A stretch of 64,000 bases of DNA, from contig NZ_JAURVN010000019.1 in the NCBI RefSeq assembly GCF_030655415.1, forward strand, positions 70,519-134,518, given 5' to 3'. This stretch comes from Herminiimonas sp. (lineage in GTDB: Bacteria > Pseudomonadota > Gammaproteobacteria > Burkholderiales > Burkholderiaceae). The position numbers and the translations under genes were made by a program. Below are positions 16,707 through 25,331 of this stretch, piece by piece; the first letter of the stretch is position 1; each line of letters begins with the position of its first letter. The notes under the pieces are model-generated. The model saw only the letters and a program-made list of their open reading frames with translations, searched no databases and was not told where the DNA came from.

Positions 16707-18224
16707 ATGAAACCAATCTGGATTGTTGACGACGACGAGTCAATCCGCTGGGTGCTTGAAAAAGCACTTGCCCGTGAAAATCTTGCAACCAAGAGTTTTT
16801 CCAACGCACGCGATGCGATGGAAGCACTTAAAACTGGTGCGCCGCAAGTATTGGTATCCGATATACGCATGCCTGGCGAAACTGGTCTTGAATTGCTGCA
16901 AGCAGTCAAAGCCAAGCATCCAGGTTTGCCGGTCATCATCATCACCGCATTCTCTGATCTGGATTCTGCTGTTGCAGCATTTCAAGGCGGTGCATTTGAA
17001 TATCTGGCCAAGCCTTTCGATATCGACAAAGCAGTTGAACTGATACGTCGCGCACTGGAAGAAAGCCTGCGTGAAACCAGCGTTGAGCAGGCATCGGCAG
17101 AAACGCCAGAAATTCTCGGCCAAGCGCCAGCAATGCAGGATGTTTTCCGCGCGATCGGTCGCCTCTCTCAATCGAACGTTACGGTCTTGATCACCGGTGA
17201 ATCCGGCTCAGGTAAAGAACTGGTTGCACGGGCCTTGCATAAACACAGCCCACGCGCATCGCAACCTTTCATCGCATTGAATACTGCGGCGATTCCAAAA
17301 GACTTGCTGGAATCAGAACTGTTCGGCCATGAGCGCGGTGCGTTCACCGGCGCACAAGCAACGCGTCGCGGCCGTTTTGAACAAGCTGAAAACGGTACGC
17401 TGTTCCTTGATGAAATCGGCGACATGCCTTTCGATTTGCAAACACGTTTGTTGCGCGTGCTGTCGGATGGACATTTTTATCGCGTCGGTGGTCATCAACC
17501 CTTGAAAGCCAACGTGCGCGTGATCGCAGCGACACATCAAAATCTGGAACATCGCGTACGCGAAGGTTTGTTCCGCGAGGATTTGTATCATCGTCTGAAT
17601 GTGATTCGCCTTCGCTTGCCTAGCTTGCGCGAACGTCGCGAAGATATTCCTATTCTGACGCGTCATTTCCTGACACAAAGCGCTAAACAACTCGGCGTTG
17701 AGGTCAAGCGTATGTCAGAAGGTGCGATGCAATTTTTGACCGGCCTCGAATTGCCGGGCAATGTGCGTCAACTGGAAAATCTGTGTAACTGGATTACCGT
17801 GATGGCACCTGGGCAAACAGTAGAAGCCAAGGATTTGCCGCTTGAATTGACCGAAGGGCAGGCGTACTCATCGTCCACACTTCCTTTGCCATCGTCGAAC
17901 GGTGCAGCTTATGTGACGTCTGAAAGCGATGGCGGTACAGTCAGCAACGTCGTGCCGCAAGCAACTGCAATTCCAACAGGTATTCCAGCTGAACACAGCA
18001 ACTGGATTTCTTTGCTTGAAGTTGAAGCCGCGAGTTTGTTGGCTGCAGGCCAGCCGGAAGTAATGGATGCCTTGGGTCGTCAGTTTGAATCGACCTTGAT
18101 CAAGATGGCATTGAAACATACGCATGGCCGCAAGAATGATGCAGCAGTGCGTTTGGGGATAGGTCGCAATACGATCACTCGAAAAATCCATGAGCTTGGT
18201 ATTGATGGCGCGAAAGACGATTGA
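16707..18224 (+). CDS. glnG: Nitrogen regulation response regulator NtrC
   Basis: 505-residue sigma54-dependent activator. Receiver domain (1-120) with IVDDDESIRW acidic pocket and phospho-acceptor in VSDIRMPGETG; AAA+ domain (about 140-380) with Walker A GESGSGKE, sigma54-contact loop GAFTGA, Walker B FLDEIGDMP and arginine-finger region; and a Fis-type C-terminal HTH (NDAAVRLGIGRNTITRKI). A Ser/Pro-rich linker of about 70 residues between the AAA+ and HTH parts is longer than in E. coli NtrC. It pairs with the upstream NtrB and would act on the sites before glnA. The ribosome-binding site is weak. A strong terminator follows. Confidence 0.97.
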   Translation: MKPIWIVDDDESIRWVLEKALARENLATKSFSNARDAMEALKTGAPQVLVSDIRMPGETGLELLQAVKAKHPGLPVIIITAFSDLDSAVAAFQGGAFEYLAKPFDIDKAVELIRRALEESLRETSVEQASAETPEILGQAPAMQDVFRAIGRLSQSNVTVLITGESGSGKELVARALHKHSPRASQPFIALNTAAIPKDLLESELFGHERGAFTGAQATRRGRFEQAENGTLFLDEIGDMPFDLQTRLLRVLSDGHFYRVGGHQPLKANVRVIAATHQNLEHRVREGLFREDLYHRLNVIRLRLPSLRERREDIPILTRHFLTQSAKQLGVEVKRMSEGAMQFLTGLELPGNVRQLENLCNWITVMAPGQTVEAKDLPLELTEGQAYSSSTLPLPSSNGAAYVTSESDGGTVSNVVPQATAIPTGIPAEHSNWISLLEVEAASLLAAGQPEVMDALGRQFESTLIKMALKHTHGRKNDAAVRLGIGRNTITRKIHELGIDGAKDD

Positions 18225-18267
18225 TGATTTGTTGATCGCTGAGTAAATCAGTATCAGCACGCCAGAC

Positions 18268-18310
18268 AAAAAAAGACCCTGATCAGTTTTAACTAATCAG
18301 GGTCTTTTTT
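18268..18310. terminator. Bidirectional terminator between ntrC and cheA
   Basis: A perfect stem AAAAAAGACCCTGAT with ATCAGGGTCTTTTTT (18269-18283 and 18296-18310), with an A-run on one side and a T-run on the other, so it can end both convergent transcripts. Confidence 0.93.
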
Positions 18311-18362
18311 ATTGCAAAGTCGAAGCTAGTAATGCTTTGAATTTTAGTTTTAAAACTTGCGT

Positions 18363-20225
18363 TTAAGCAGCCAGTTTTGCAGTAGAGCGGCAACCTTCTA
18401 GTAGGAAGGATAAGCCAACTACCAGCACCAGTTCACCTTCAGCCGAGCGCGCAGTACCAGCGATGCCGGACACAGTAATGGCGGTCATCGGTTTGATCAC
18501 CAGATCTGCGGTGCCTTCGACTGCGCCTACCGACAAAATGTAAGGTTGTGGCGCAGCGATAACGATGCCTACACGCTCCGTTGCCAATTCATAGCCGAGC
18601 GAGCCTGCCAGTGAACGCACTGGTAATGGACGTCCTTGATCGCGTAATACGGGCGCACCACCAACGTGCTCGAATTCTTCAGGCAATTCAACCACGCGTT
18701 GAACAACTGCCATCGGCAAGGCCAACGCTGCATCGGAACTACGCACCAGCATGGTCGGCACAATTGATAATTCAATAGGCAAACGAATCGAAAAACGTGT
18801 ACCAACGCCCAATTTGGAATCGATGGTGATCGCGCCGCGATGTTTTTCAACTGCAGTTTTCACAACATCCATACCGACGCCACGACCCGATACGCTGTTG
18901 GCAACTTCCTTGGTCGAGAAGCCCGGCAAGAAAACCAGTTGCAGCATTTCTTCGATTGATTGCGCAGCGCTATCGTTGATCAAACCTTTGGAGATCGCTT
19001 TGGCGCGCAGTTGTTCGCCATCCATGCCCTTGCCATCGTCGGAAATCTCGATCATGACGCTGCTGGCTTCCTGCCATGCTTTAAGCAAGATGACGGACTT
19101 GGTCGATTTGCCATTCGCAGTGCGAGTCGCATTATCTTCAATGCCATGATCCAGCGAATTGCGCAGCATGTGGACTAATGGATCGTACAAACTATCGACG
19201 ACGACGCGATCGACTTCGGTGTCGGCACCTTCGATTTGCAGATCAACATCCTTGCCCAGATCTTTTGCCAGCTCACGCACCAGTCGTGGAAATTTCTGGA
19301 AGAGTTTGCCGACAGGTTGCATGCGTGTCGACAGCGTAGCGCGTTGCAGTTCTGTGGAATAGCGCGATGCGCGATTCAGCGTTTCTGCCAGAGCGGCCAT
19401 CAAGGTCGCGGCTTGTCCTTCAACCGGGAATTGCGCGAGTTTTTCCAGCAGTACGCTCGCCTGATTCGCTGCTTGTACGGATTCGCCAGCAACTTCCAGC
19501 AAGGCATCCAGCTTTACCGCATCGACGCGTATGCTTTCTTCCTTGACGCTAGCAGCCGCAGCAGGCTTGTTGTCGCCACGTCTGTCGATACCATCCCAAC
19601 CACCTTTCGCCGGTGCTGCTGTAGTTGCAGCAGTAGCTGGAGTTGCGACGGGTGCTGCACTAACTGCCGCGCTTGCTGATGTCGTCGTTGCGGAAACGGG
19701 GATCGCAGTACCAGCTGGAACGACGGCTTGATACAGCGCATTCCAGTCCAGACCATCTGCGCCTATCGTCGCGACGGCTTCAGTACTTGCTGCAACTACC
19801 GGCGCTGCTGCAATCGCAGCAGGCGCTGCATCCTTGCCTGCAATCGCACTGTTGAGAATTTCCTCCAGTGCGTTTGGCATGTCCGGCAGACTACTCGGGT
19901 GCGCACCGTTTGAGAGTGCGGTCAATTGATCCGCAACGAAGCCGCTGGCTTGTAATGCAGCTTCAATTGCAATCGGTGTGACCGGTACTTCGCCGGTGCG
20001 CAGGGCATCGAACAGATTTTCTGTCAGATGGCAGGCGGAGACCATCGCAGGCAGATTCATGAAGCCAGCGCCGCCTTTAATCGTGTGGAATGAGCGGAAA
20101 ACGGCGTTCAGTGTATTCAGGTCGCCAGGATTGCGTTCAAGGCTGAGCAAATGCTCTTCTACATTTGTTGCGAGCTCTAGCGCCTCGACAACGAAATCCT
20201 TGAGCATGTCGTCCATGTCATCCAT
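18363..20225 (-). CDS. cheA: Chemotaxis histidine kinase CheA
   Basis: 620 residues. Hpt domain with phosphorylated His47 in FRSFHTIKGGAGF; an Ala/Thr/Pro-rich linker (about 130-225) stands where the CheY-binding P2 domain usually is; P3 dimerisation region (about 228-290); P4 ATPase with HMLRNSLDHGIE (N box), DDGKGMD (G1) and SGRGVGMDVV (G2); and a C-terminal CheW-like P5 domain. Lack of an obvious P2 makes it compact. Its ATG overlaps the cheZ stop by one base (TAATG), so the two are translationally coupled. No cheW, cheY, cheR, cheB or receptor gene is nearby, so partners must be encoded elsewhere. Confidence 0.93.
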   Translation of the reverse strand: MDDMDDMLKDFVVEALELATNVEEHLLSLERNPGDLNTLNAVFRSFHTIKGGAGFMNLPAMVSACHLTENLFDALRTGEVPVTPIAIEAALQASGFVADQLTALSNGAHPSSLPDMPNALEEILNSAIAGKDAAPAAIAAAPVVAASTEAVATIGADGLDWNALYQAVVPAGTAIPVSATTTSASAAVSAAPVATPATAATTAAPAKGGWDGIDRRGDNKPAAAASVKEESIRVDAVKLDALLEVAGESVQAANQASVLLEKLAQFPVEGQAATLMAALAETLNRASRYSTELQRATLSTRMQPVGKLFQKFPRLVRELAKDLGKDVDLQIEGADTEVDRVVVDSLYDPLVHMLRNSLDHGIEDNATRTANGKSTKSVILLKAWQEASSVMIEISDDGKGMDGEQLRAKAISKGLINDSAAQSIEEMLQLVFLPGFSTKEVANSVSGRGVGMDVVKTAVEKHRGAITIDSKLGVGTRFSIRLPIELSIVPTMLVRSSDAALALPMAVVQRVVELPEEFEHVGGAPVLRDQGRPLPVRSLAGSLGYELATERVGIVIAAPQPYILSVGAVEGTADLVIKPMTAITVSGIAGTARSAEGELVLVVGLSFLLEGCRSTAKLAA

Positions 20226-21028
20226 TAGAACCCCAGATCGGCAAGAAGATCATCGACGTCGTCCTGCACCATTGCGATAGCCGGTGCTGACGGACCATTC
20301 ATCAATTCGACAGGTGTATCTGCTGCAGGTTTTGCTTCCGCGCGCGCGGCCTTGATTTCTGGCGGTGCATTGTCGCGCAGTAGTTGCGCCAGTTCGCCTT
20401 CAACCTTGTGCGTGATCGTGACAATTTTCTTGATCAACTGGCCGGTGATGTCCTGGAAGTCTTGCGCCATCATGATTTCCAGCAGACGGGCTTTTTCGGC
20501 CTCGGTCACTTCTATAACTTTGCTGGAGAACTGGCGCGAATCGTTGGCCAGCGTTTTGAATTCTTCAACACTCAGTTTGCCTTCGAATAATTGGCTCCAG
20601 CGTGCATCCATACTCTTGGCGGTTTTGGACAATGCGTCCTGTTCTGGCATGCCGATATCGATCGCATTCAAAACTTTATTTGCAGCTTGTTCAGTCAAGG
20701 TAGCGACGTATTCGAGGCGACCTTGGGCGTCATTAATTTCTGATGCGACATCGGACAGCGAGCGGTCGTAACCGAGTTCGCGCAAGGAATCATGCAGCAA
20801 ACGAACGATGCCGCCCAAGCGTTCAAACATCGGCTTGTCGGAAACATCTTCAGTAGATTCAGCAGCAGGTGCAGGCGCTGCAGTTGTTGCAGAATTCGCA
20901 GGAGTCGCGGGTGTAGGCGCTGCTGGTGCTGGAGCTGCAGCAGCCGGCGCGACCGGTGCTACGGTTTCTGTACGTTGTGCGGAAATTTCTTCAAACAGTG
21001 CATCAAAATCATCCAAGTCGCCGCTCAT
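20225..21028 (-). CDS. cheZ: Protein phosphatase CheZ
   Basis: 267 residues. The long antiparallel helical hairpin of CheZ carries AQDFQDITGQLIKK at about 188-201, where Asp193 and Gln197 align with catalytic D143 and Q147 of E. coli CheZ. The C-terminal tail DDVDDLLADLGF matches the CheY-binding helix. An Ala/Pro-rich insert (about 23-58) lengthens the N-terminal part. CheZ removes phosphate from CheY-P. It is the first gene of a two-gene unit with cheA, an unusual pairing because cheZ normally sits with cheY. Confidence 0.93.
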   Translation of the reverse strand: MSGDLDDFDALFEEISAQRTETVAPVAPAAAAPAPAAPTPATPANSATTAAPAPAAESTEDVSDKPMFERLGGIVRLLHDSLRELGYDRSLSDVASEINDAQGRLEYVATLTEQAANKVLNAIDIGMPEQDALSKTAKSMDARWSQLFEGKLSVEEFKTLANDSRQFSSKVIEVTEAEKARLLEIMMAQDFQDITGQLIKKIVTITHKVEGELAQLLRDNAPPEIKAARAEAKPAADTPVELMNGPSAPAIAMVQDDVDDLLADLGF

Positions 21029-21551
21029 CTAGTTCTCTCCGTCTCGTTATTCGTTGGTGCTCTGTACGTCTGGTGCGATTGTGCATTCCCTGCGGAGCGC
21101 GTCAGCAAACCAAGATGTGCATGTGCAGTAATGCAATATTGCGCCGTTCCACTTAAACACGCCATGGATGGCGACAAGAATTTTATCTATTAACCTGAGG
21201 CAATAATACCCAGATTTAGAAGGGGCGCATAGCTATTCAATGGAAGTTGGCGATGCCGCGCAACAATTGCAAATTTTGGTTAAAAGTGAGTGTTATTCCA
21301 AGCGTTTTTGTGGGTTCTGCTTGCCTACGGGAATGAAGTATGAGGCGGCTTTCTAGCGGTGAGCGCATGCCCGTCGTGCTCGGCGCTGTTTGACGCGATC
21401 TGTCCTCGCGCCTACACTGCAGCTACTTTTTATGTGGCCCCGGATTACTGAGGTAACGAGGTGAAATCTGCACTAGTAAAAGTGCGATTTTCCATTCGTT
21501 GGCACGATTATTCTGAATCTCTATTATCAACCGTAGTTTAATTCCAAGGAT
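21029..21551. other. Divergent intergenic region, no gene recognised
   Basis: About 520 bases between cheZ (minus) and cobT (plus). Must hold both promoters. I found no riboswitch core here: the B12 box seen before the TonB receptor genes is absent, although the genes downstream are cobalamin genes. No tRNA or convincing small frame. Confidence 0.45.
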
Positions 21552-21572
21552 CGTGACCCTCGCGAGGGCACG
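21552..21572 (+). promoter_or_regulatory. Palindromic hairpin over the cobT ribosome-binding site
   Basis: CGTG-A-CCCTCGCGAGGG-CACG. The right arm contains GAGGG (21564-21568), the only Shine-Dalgarno-like sequence before the ATG at 21579. Folding would hide it. Confidence 0.5.
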
Positions 21573-21578
21573 CCAAGC

Positions 21579-22622
21579 ATGACTTTTTCTTCCATTTCTT
21601 TTACCCATGATGCAGCACTGGATAGTGCGCTGGATGTCGCAATCAATAACAAAACCAAGCCGTTGGGCAGTCTAGGCATGCTGGAGTCGCTCGCCAAACA
21701 AATCGGTTTGATTCAGCAAACTACCGATGTCAGCCTTAACGATCCGGCATTGATTGTGTTTGCTGGTGATCATGGCGTCGTTGCGGAAAATATTTCTGCC
21801 TTCCCGCAAAGCGTGACTTGGCAAATGGTGGAAAACTTTCTTGCTGGCGGTGCCGCGATCAATGTGTTTGCGCGCCAAAATAATTGCGCACTGCATATCG
21901 TCGATGCAGGCGTTAATCATGACTTTGGCGTACGCGATGGTTTGATCGATCACAAAGTCGCGTACGGCACGCGCAATTTTGCGCAAGAACCGGCGATGAC
22001 GGCAGAGCAGTGCGCGCAAGCGATGCAGTACGGTGCGGAGTTGGTCGCTGGGCTCAAAGGGAATGTCGTCGGCTTCGGCGAAATGGGCATAGGCAATACG
22101 ACTGCGGCGGCAGCCATCATGCATGCGCTCACAAAAATTCCCGCAGCGGAATGTGTAGGCGCTGGTACAGGTTTGGCGCCTGATGGCGTGCAACACAAGC
22201 AAAAAGTCGTGGAGGCAGCAGCTGCTTTTCATGCGCCTGTCATATCGGCAGGCGAACCTTTGGATGTACTCGCAACTTTCGGTGGTTTTGAAATCGCGAT
22301 GATTGCAGGCGCAATGTTGGCTGCGGCCGAGCGCCGCATGGTGATATTGGTCGACGGCTTTATCATTACCAGTGCCTTATTGGTCGCAGCGCGCTTGCAG
22401 CCAGCTATTCTTGATTACTGCGTATTCGCCCATTGCTCGGATGAGCATGGTCACAGACAAATGCTGGCGTATCTGAAAGGGCAGCCGGTTCTGCAAATGG
22501 GTTTGCGTTTAGGCGAGGGAACGGGCGCAGTATTGGCTTTGCCGTTGTTGCACGCTGCAGTTAATTTCCTGCGTGAAATGGCGACTTTTGAGTCGGCGGA
22601 TGTGAGCAAAAAGAGCGTATAA
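21579..22622 (+). CDS. cobT: Nicotinate-nucleotide--dimethylbenzimidazole phosphoribosyltransferase
   Basis: 347 residues. Makes alpha-ribazole phosphate from a lower-ligand base and nicotinate mononucleotide, the first step of the nucleotide loop of cobalamin. Visible hallmarks are the N-terminal KTKPLGSLGMLE, the FAGDHGV motif, GEMGIGNTTAAAAI in the middle and LRLGEGTGA near the C-terminus, where Glu (about residue 313) corresponds to the catalytic base of Salmonella CobT. Length is normal. cobS follows after 2 bases and cobC 8 bases after that, so the three form one operon for lower-ligand attachment. A palindrome covers its ribosome-binding site. Confidence 0.97.
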   Translation: MTFSSISFTHDAALDSALDVAINNKTKPLGSLGMLESLAKQIGLIQQTTDVSLNDPALIVFAGDHGVVAENISAFPQSVTWQMVENFLAGGAAINVFARQNNCALHIVDAGVNHDFGVRDGLIDHKVAYGTRNFAQEPAMTAEQCAQAMQYGAELVAGLKGNVVGFGEMGIGNTTAAAAIMHALTKIPAAECVGAGTGLAPDGVQHKQKVVEAAAAFHAPVISAGEPLDVLATFGGFEIAMIAGAMLAAAERRMVILVDGFIITSALLVAARLQPAILDYCVFAHCSDEHGHRQMLAYLKGQPVLQMGLRLGEGTGAVLALPLLHAAVNFLREMATFESADVSKKSV

Positions 22623-22624
22623 AA

Positions 22625-23452
22625 ATGACGGAACCGGATATTATTCTCAGTACAAGTTGGCGTGCGCGCTACCTGCAACCTTGCGTACATCAATTACGTT
22701 TGTTCTTCATTGCCTTGCAATTTTTTACTCGCATACAGATCCCGCGTTGGGTCGGTTTTGACGAGCGCTGGTTGCAACATGCATCACGGTATTTTCCAGC
22801 GGTTGGTATCGTCGTCGCACTGGTGAGCGTGCTGGTTTATATCATCGCTTCATTGTTGTGGACGCAATCGATTGCCGTCTTGCTGTCGACGATAGCTGGC
22901 ATTTATTTGACAGGCGCCTTTCACGAAGATGGTTTTGCCGATACCTGCGATGGTTTTGGCGGCGGTACGACCAGTGAGCGCGTGCTTGAGATCATGAAAG
23001 ATTCGCGCATAGGCGCATACGGTGCAATTGGTATCGGCTTGATGCTGGCGTTGAAATGGATGGCGCTTTCCAGCTTGCCATCGCCGGCTGTGGTTGCTGC
23101 TTTGCTGGTCGCGCATCCGGTGTCACGTTTGGCGGCGATCAGCTTGGTGTGGCGCATGGATTATGCAAAAGCGAACGGCAAGGCGAAACCAATTGGGCAG
23201 AATATGTCTAATAAAGAGTTTTGCATTGCCACTGCGACGACCTTGGTGCCGATAGCAATTCTTTGTTTGACTGGCTTGATGCCTGTGCTGGCGGTGACTG
23301 CCGGCAGTTTGTTTGCTGTACTTGCATCGCTGTGGCTAGCACATATGTTTCAGCGTCGTATCGGCGGCTATACCGGCGATTGCCTGGGCGCAGTGCAACA
23401 AGTTTCAGAAGTCGCTTTCTATCTTGGGGTTCTCGCCACAATTGCCTATTGA
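22625..23452 (+). CDS. cobS: Adenosylcobinamide-GDP ribazoletransferase (cobalamin synthase)
   Basis: 275-residue integral membrane enzyme joining adenosylcobinamide-GDP and alpha-ribazole (phosphate). The family motif FHEDGFADTCDGFGGG lies at about residue 100, with Asp residues likely coordinating Mg2+; a second signature, DYAKANGKAKPIG, follows in the middle, and GGYTGDCLGA near the C-terminus. Hydrophobic helices fill the remainder. It sits tightly between cobT and cobC. It needs products of cobU and cbiB encoded 10 kb downstream. Confidence 0.96.
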   Translation: MTEPDIILSTSWRARYLQPCVHQLRLFFIALQFFTRIQIPRWVGFDERWLQHASRYFPAVGIVVALVSVLVYIIASLLWTQSIAVLLSTIAGIYLTGAFHEDGFADTCDGFGGGTTSERVLEIMKDSRIGAYGAIGIGLMLALKWMALSSLPSPAVVAALLVAHPVSRLAAISLVWRMDYAKANGKAKPIGQNMSNKEFCIATATTLVPIAILCLTGLMPVLAVTAGSLFAVLASLWLAHMFQRRIGGYTGDCLGAVQQVSEVAFYLGVLATIAY

Positions 23453-23460
23453 GGATCAAT

Positions 23461-24015
23461 ATGCACCTTTATCTCGTTCGTCACCCACGGCCCATCGTCG
23501 CTGCCAATACTTGCTATGGCAGCACTGATTTAGCTGTGGCAGCGGAGGAGTTGGCGCTAGCCCGAGCATCCTTGCTGCCAGTCTTGCCCAAGAAGGCGAT
23601 GCTGTTTTCCAGTCCCCTGCGTCGTTGCACAGAGTTGAGTGTGAGCCTGGCAGAAACGCTGGACTGTCCGACGCCTACTTACGACAAACGCTTGGCTGAA
23701 ATGCATTTCGGTGATTGGGAAATGCAGTCATGGGATGACATTCCGCGTGCGTCCGTCAATGCGTGGAGCAATGACATGGTTGATTATCAACCTGGCGGTG
23801 GCGAGAGTGTGCTGCAGGTTGCGCAACGTGTACGCGCATTTCGCGATGAATTAACTGAACTGAATATTGAGCACGCGATCGTGATTTGTCACGCCGGCAT
23901 TATTCGCTTGCTTGCTGCCTGCGAACACGGTTTGTCGGTTCCTGAGATGGCACTGTATGCAGCACAAAAACCGCACAAGATTCGCTATGGTGAATTACTG
24001 GTAGTGGACTGCTAG
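23461..24015 (+). CDS. cobC: Alpha-ribazole phosphatase (histidine phosphatase family)
   Basis: 184 residues from the ATG at 23461, which has GAGGATCA just upstream; the reading frame stays open 240 bases further 5' but that part overlaps cobS and is not credible. The N-terminal LVRHPRP is the phosphohistidine-type RHG motif with catalytic His; FSSPLRRC, LAEMHFGDWEMQSW and the second His in VICHAGIIR complete the active site. CobC removes the 5'-phosphate of alpha-ribazole phosphate. Its position after cobT-cobS supports this over a general phosphoglycerate-mutase-like role. The convergent gene at 24032 follows after 16 bases. Confidence 0.92.
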   Translation: MHLYLVRHPRPIVAANTCYGSTDLAVAAEELALARASLLPVLPKKAMLFSSPLRRCTELSVSLAETLDCPTPTYDKRLAEMHFGDWEMQSWDDIPRASVNAWSNDMVDYQPGGGESVLQVAQRVRAFRDELTELNIEHAIVICHAGIIRLLAACEHGLSVPEMALYAAQKPHKIRYGELLVVDC

Positions 24016-24031
24016 GTTTATTTAACTAAGC

Positions 24032-24820
24032 TTAATTACGCTGCTTGTACTCTTTAGCAGCCAGATGTAAAACCTGAGCCGCTGCCTGCGCCGAAATAAC
24101 ATCTCTGCCCCACGGTTTGCGTTCACTAGGCAATATACGCAGCCAGCCAAATGTGCGCGCCGCACTCATGACTTCACGCTGAACATCTTTTCCATCCTGT
24201 TTCAGATAATGCAAAAAATGTTGTGCAATTTTTTGCGCGTCCATGTTCAGGATGTAGGCCGTTGAGTGCAGATACAGAAGCCAGTCGCGCGCTTGCGCAG
24301 AAGCCAGTGGCATGCTCTTGATTGGATCATCTTCAAAATCGATGAAGCTCACAGTACCTTCATGCCAAATCATATTGCGCGCAAAACATTGACTCGCATT
24401 TTGACCCAGGCGATGCAGTTGCAAGATCGCTTGCAAACCGCTTTCCCAGTAGCTCAAAATCTTGTCGGGATATTGTCGCAGCAACTGATCAATTGACGTC
24501 TTACCCAGGAAAGAAATCGCAAACCATTGCGGCGTCACCTGCAGCACTTCCGGCACAGAAACGCCAGCCGCTGCAAGCGAACGCAAACGTGCCACTTCAA
24601 TTGCTTGCGCAGCGCTGCCGCCAGGAGCAGGCACCGCACGCAGCATCGGCTGGCGCAGAACGGTCGCGAGCGTATTCAGTACCGGATAACCCCAATGTTT
24701 GAGAGGTTCTTCCAAACGCTTGACGATGACAGGACGGCCATCCGCCTGCATCAATGCAGTGCGGTCGGACGTGAGGGCCAGCTGCGCGTTTATCGTGTTG
24801 ATTTGTTCGGGAGTAAACAT
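24032..24820 (-). CDS. Predicted small kinase-like protein (Bud32/WaaP-like fold)
   Basis: 262 residues from the ATG at 24820; an in-frame ATG at 24934 would add 38 residues that look non-native. No signal peptide or membrane helix. Segments resemble an abbreviated protein-kinase-like fold: a candidate ATP-binding Lys in PVIVKRLEE (about residue 30), a candidate alphaC Glu in IEVARLRSLAAAGVSVPEV, and a catalytic-loop-like stretch ending ARNMIWHEGTVSFIDFEDDP, where Asn and Asp would bind metal. This pattern is like Kdo/heptose kinases and Bud32. I do not recognise the exact family. It lies opposite to the cobalamin genes, between cobC and a B12 riboswitch; a link to cobalamin is only positional. 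Confidence 0.6.
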   Translation of the reverse strand: MFTPEQINTINAQLALTSDRTALMQADGRPVIVKRLEEPLKHWGYPVLNTLATVLRQPMLRAVPAPGGSAAQAIEVARLRSLAAAGVSVPEVLQVTPQWFAISFLGKTSIDQLLRQYPDKILSYWESGLQAILQLHRLGQNASQCFARNMIWHEGTVSFIDFEDDPIKSMPLASAQARDWLLYLHSTAYILNMDAQKIAQHFLHYLKQDGKDVQREVMSAARTFGWLRILPSERKPWGRDVISAQAAAQVLHLAAKEYKQRN

Positions 24821-24989
24821 GTGCTTTGGGTCGGTCGGGCAAGGCTGGATTATAGACCAGCGCTCTATGTGAAGGCTGTCTTCCGCTACGAAAAATAAAC
24901 GCGTATAGAGAAGAGATATAAACCAGAAATGCAACGCTAAAAAGTCTACCTTGTTGCCCCGTATGGGTGTGCGCCTTACAATGGCGCAG

Positions 24990-25213
24990 TTTTGGTGCTC
25001 GCGGACATGTTCATGCCCGCAGTTAAACGGGAAACACGAAGCCTTCGGGCCAAAGTGTGCTGCCCCCGCAACGGTAAAACAAGCGTCACGATATTCATGT
25101 GACTAATCATTTTTCGATACCACTGTGCTTCGCATGGGAAGGTGAAATGGTTTGCTTGTCAGCCCGGATACCGGCCAGAACAGGTGAAAGCAATGCGAAC
25201 GGGGAACATCGCA
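24990..25213 (+). promoter_or_regulatory. Cobalamin riboswitch 1
   Basis: Shows the conserved segments in order: GGTGCTCGCGG, TTAAACGGGAAACACGA, TGCCCCCGCAACGGTAA, CCACTGTG...GGGAAGGTG and the B12 box AGCCCGGATACCGGCC at 25161-25176. Just after the box a stem TGCGA/TCGCA (25194-25213) presents loop ACGGGGAACA, which can pair with CCCCG at 25064-25068 as an L5-L13 kissing loop. It lies upstream of a TonB-dependent receptor; cobalamin should repress it. Confidence 0.96.
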
Positions 25214-25282
25214 AGTGCATGTCTATATTCTTTGCATGACGTCTGCTTGTTCTGATCATCCTCATCCCATTCTTTCGTTGAA

Positions 25283-25310
25283 ACTCGACTCGCGGGGAAG
25301 CAAGTCGAGT
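25283..25310 (+). promoter_or_regulatory. Downstream stem-loop of B12 leader 1
   Basis: An 8-bp perfect stem ACTCGACT/AGTCGAGT with 12-base loop CGCGGGGAAGCA. The loop segment GCGGGG is complementary to CCCCGC at 25064-25069 in the riboswitch core. The second B12 leader has a hairpin with a matching loop core at the same place but a different stem sequence. Confidence 0.6.
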
Positions 25311-25331
25311 GCTCCTTATTCAAGAAGACTG

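Noticed and set aside
21029..21551. Search for a cobalamin riboswitch before cobT
   Set aside because: None of the core segments (CCACTG, GGGAAGG, GCCCGGATACCGGCC) is present on the plus strand.
21672..22232. 186-codon minus-strand frame inside cobT
   Set aside because: Antisense to highly conserved cobT motifs; no start signal or recognisable product.
23221..23460. 5' extension of the cobC frame into cobS
   Set aside because: Overlaps cobS by over 200 bases and encodes Cys/Arg-rich sequence; the ATG at 23461 has a good ribosome-binding site and starts the family motif.
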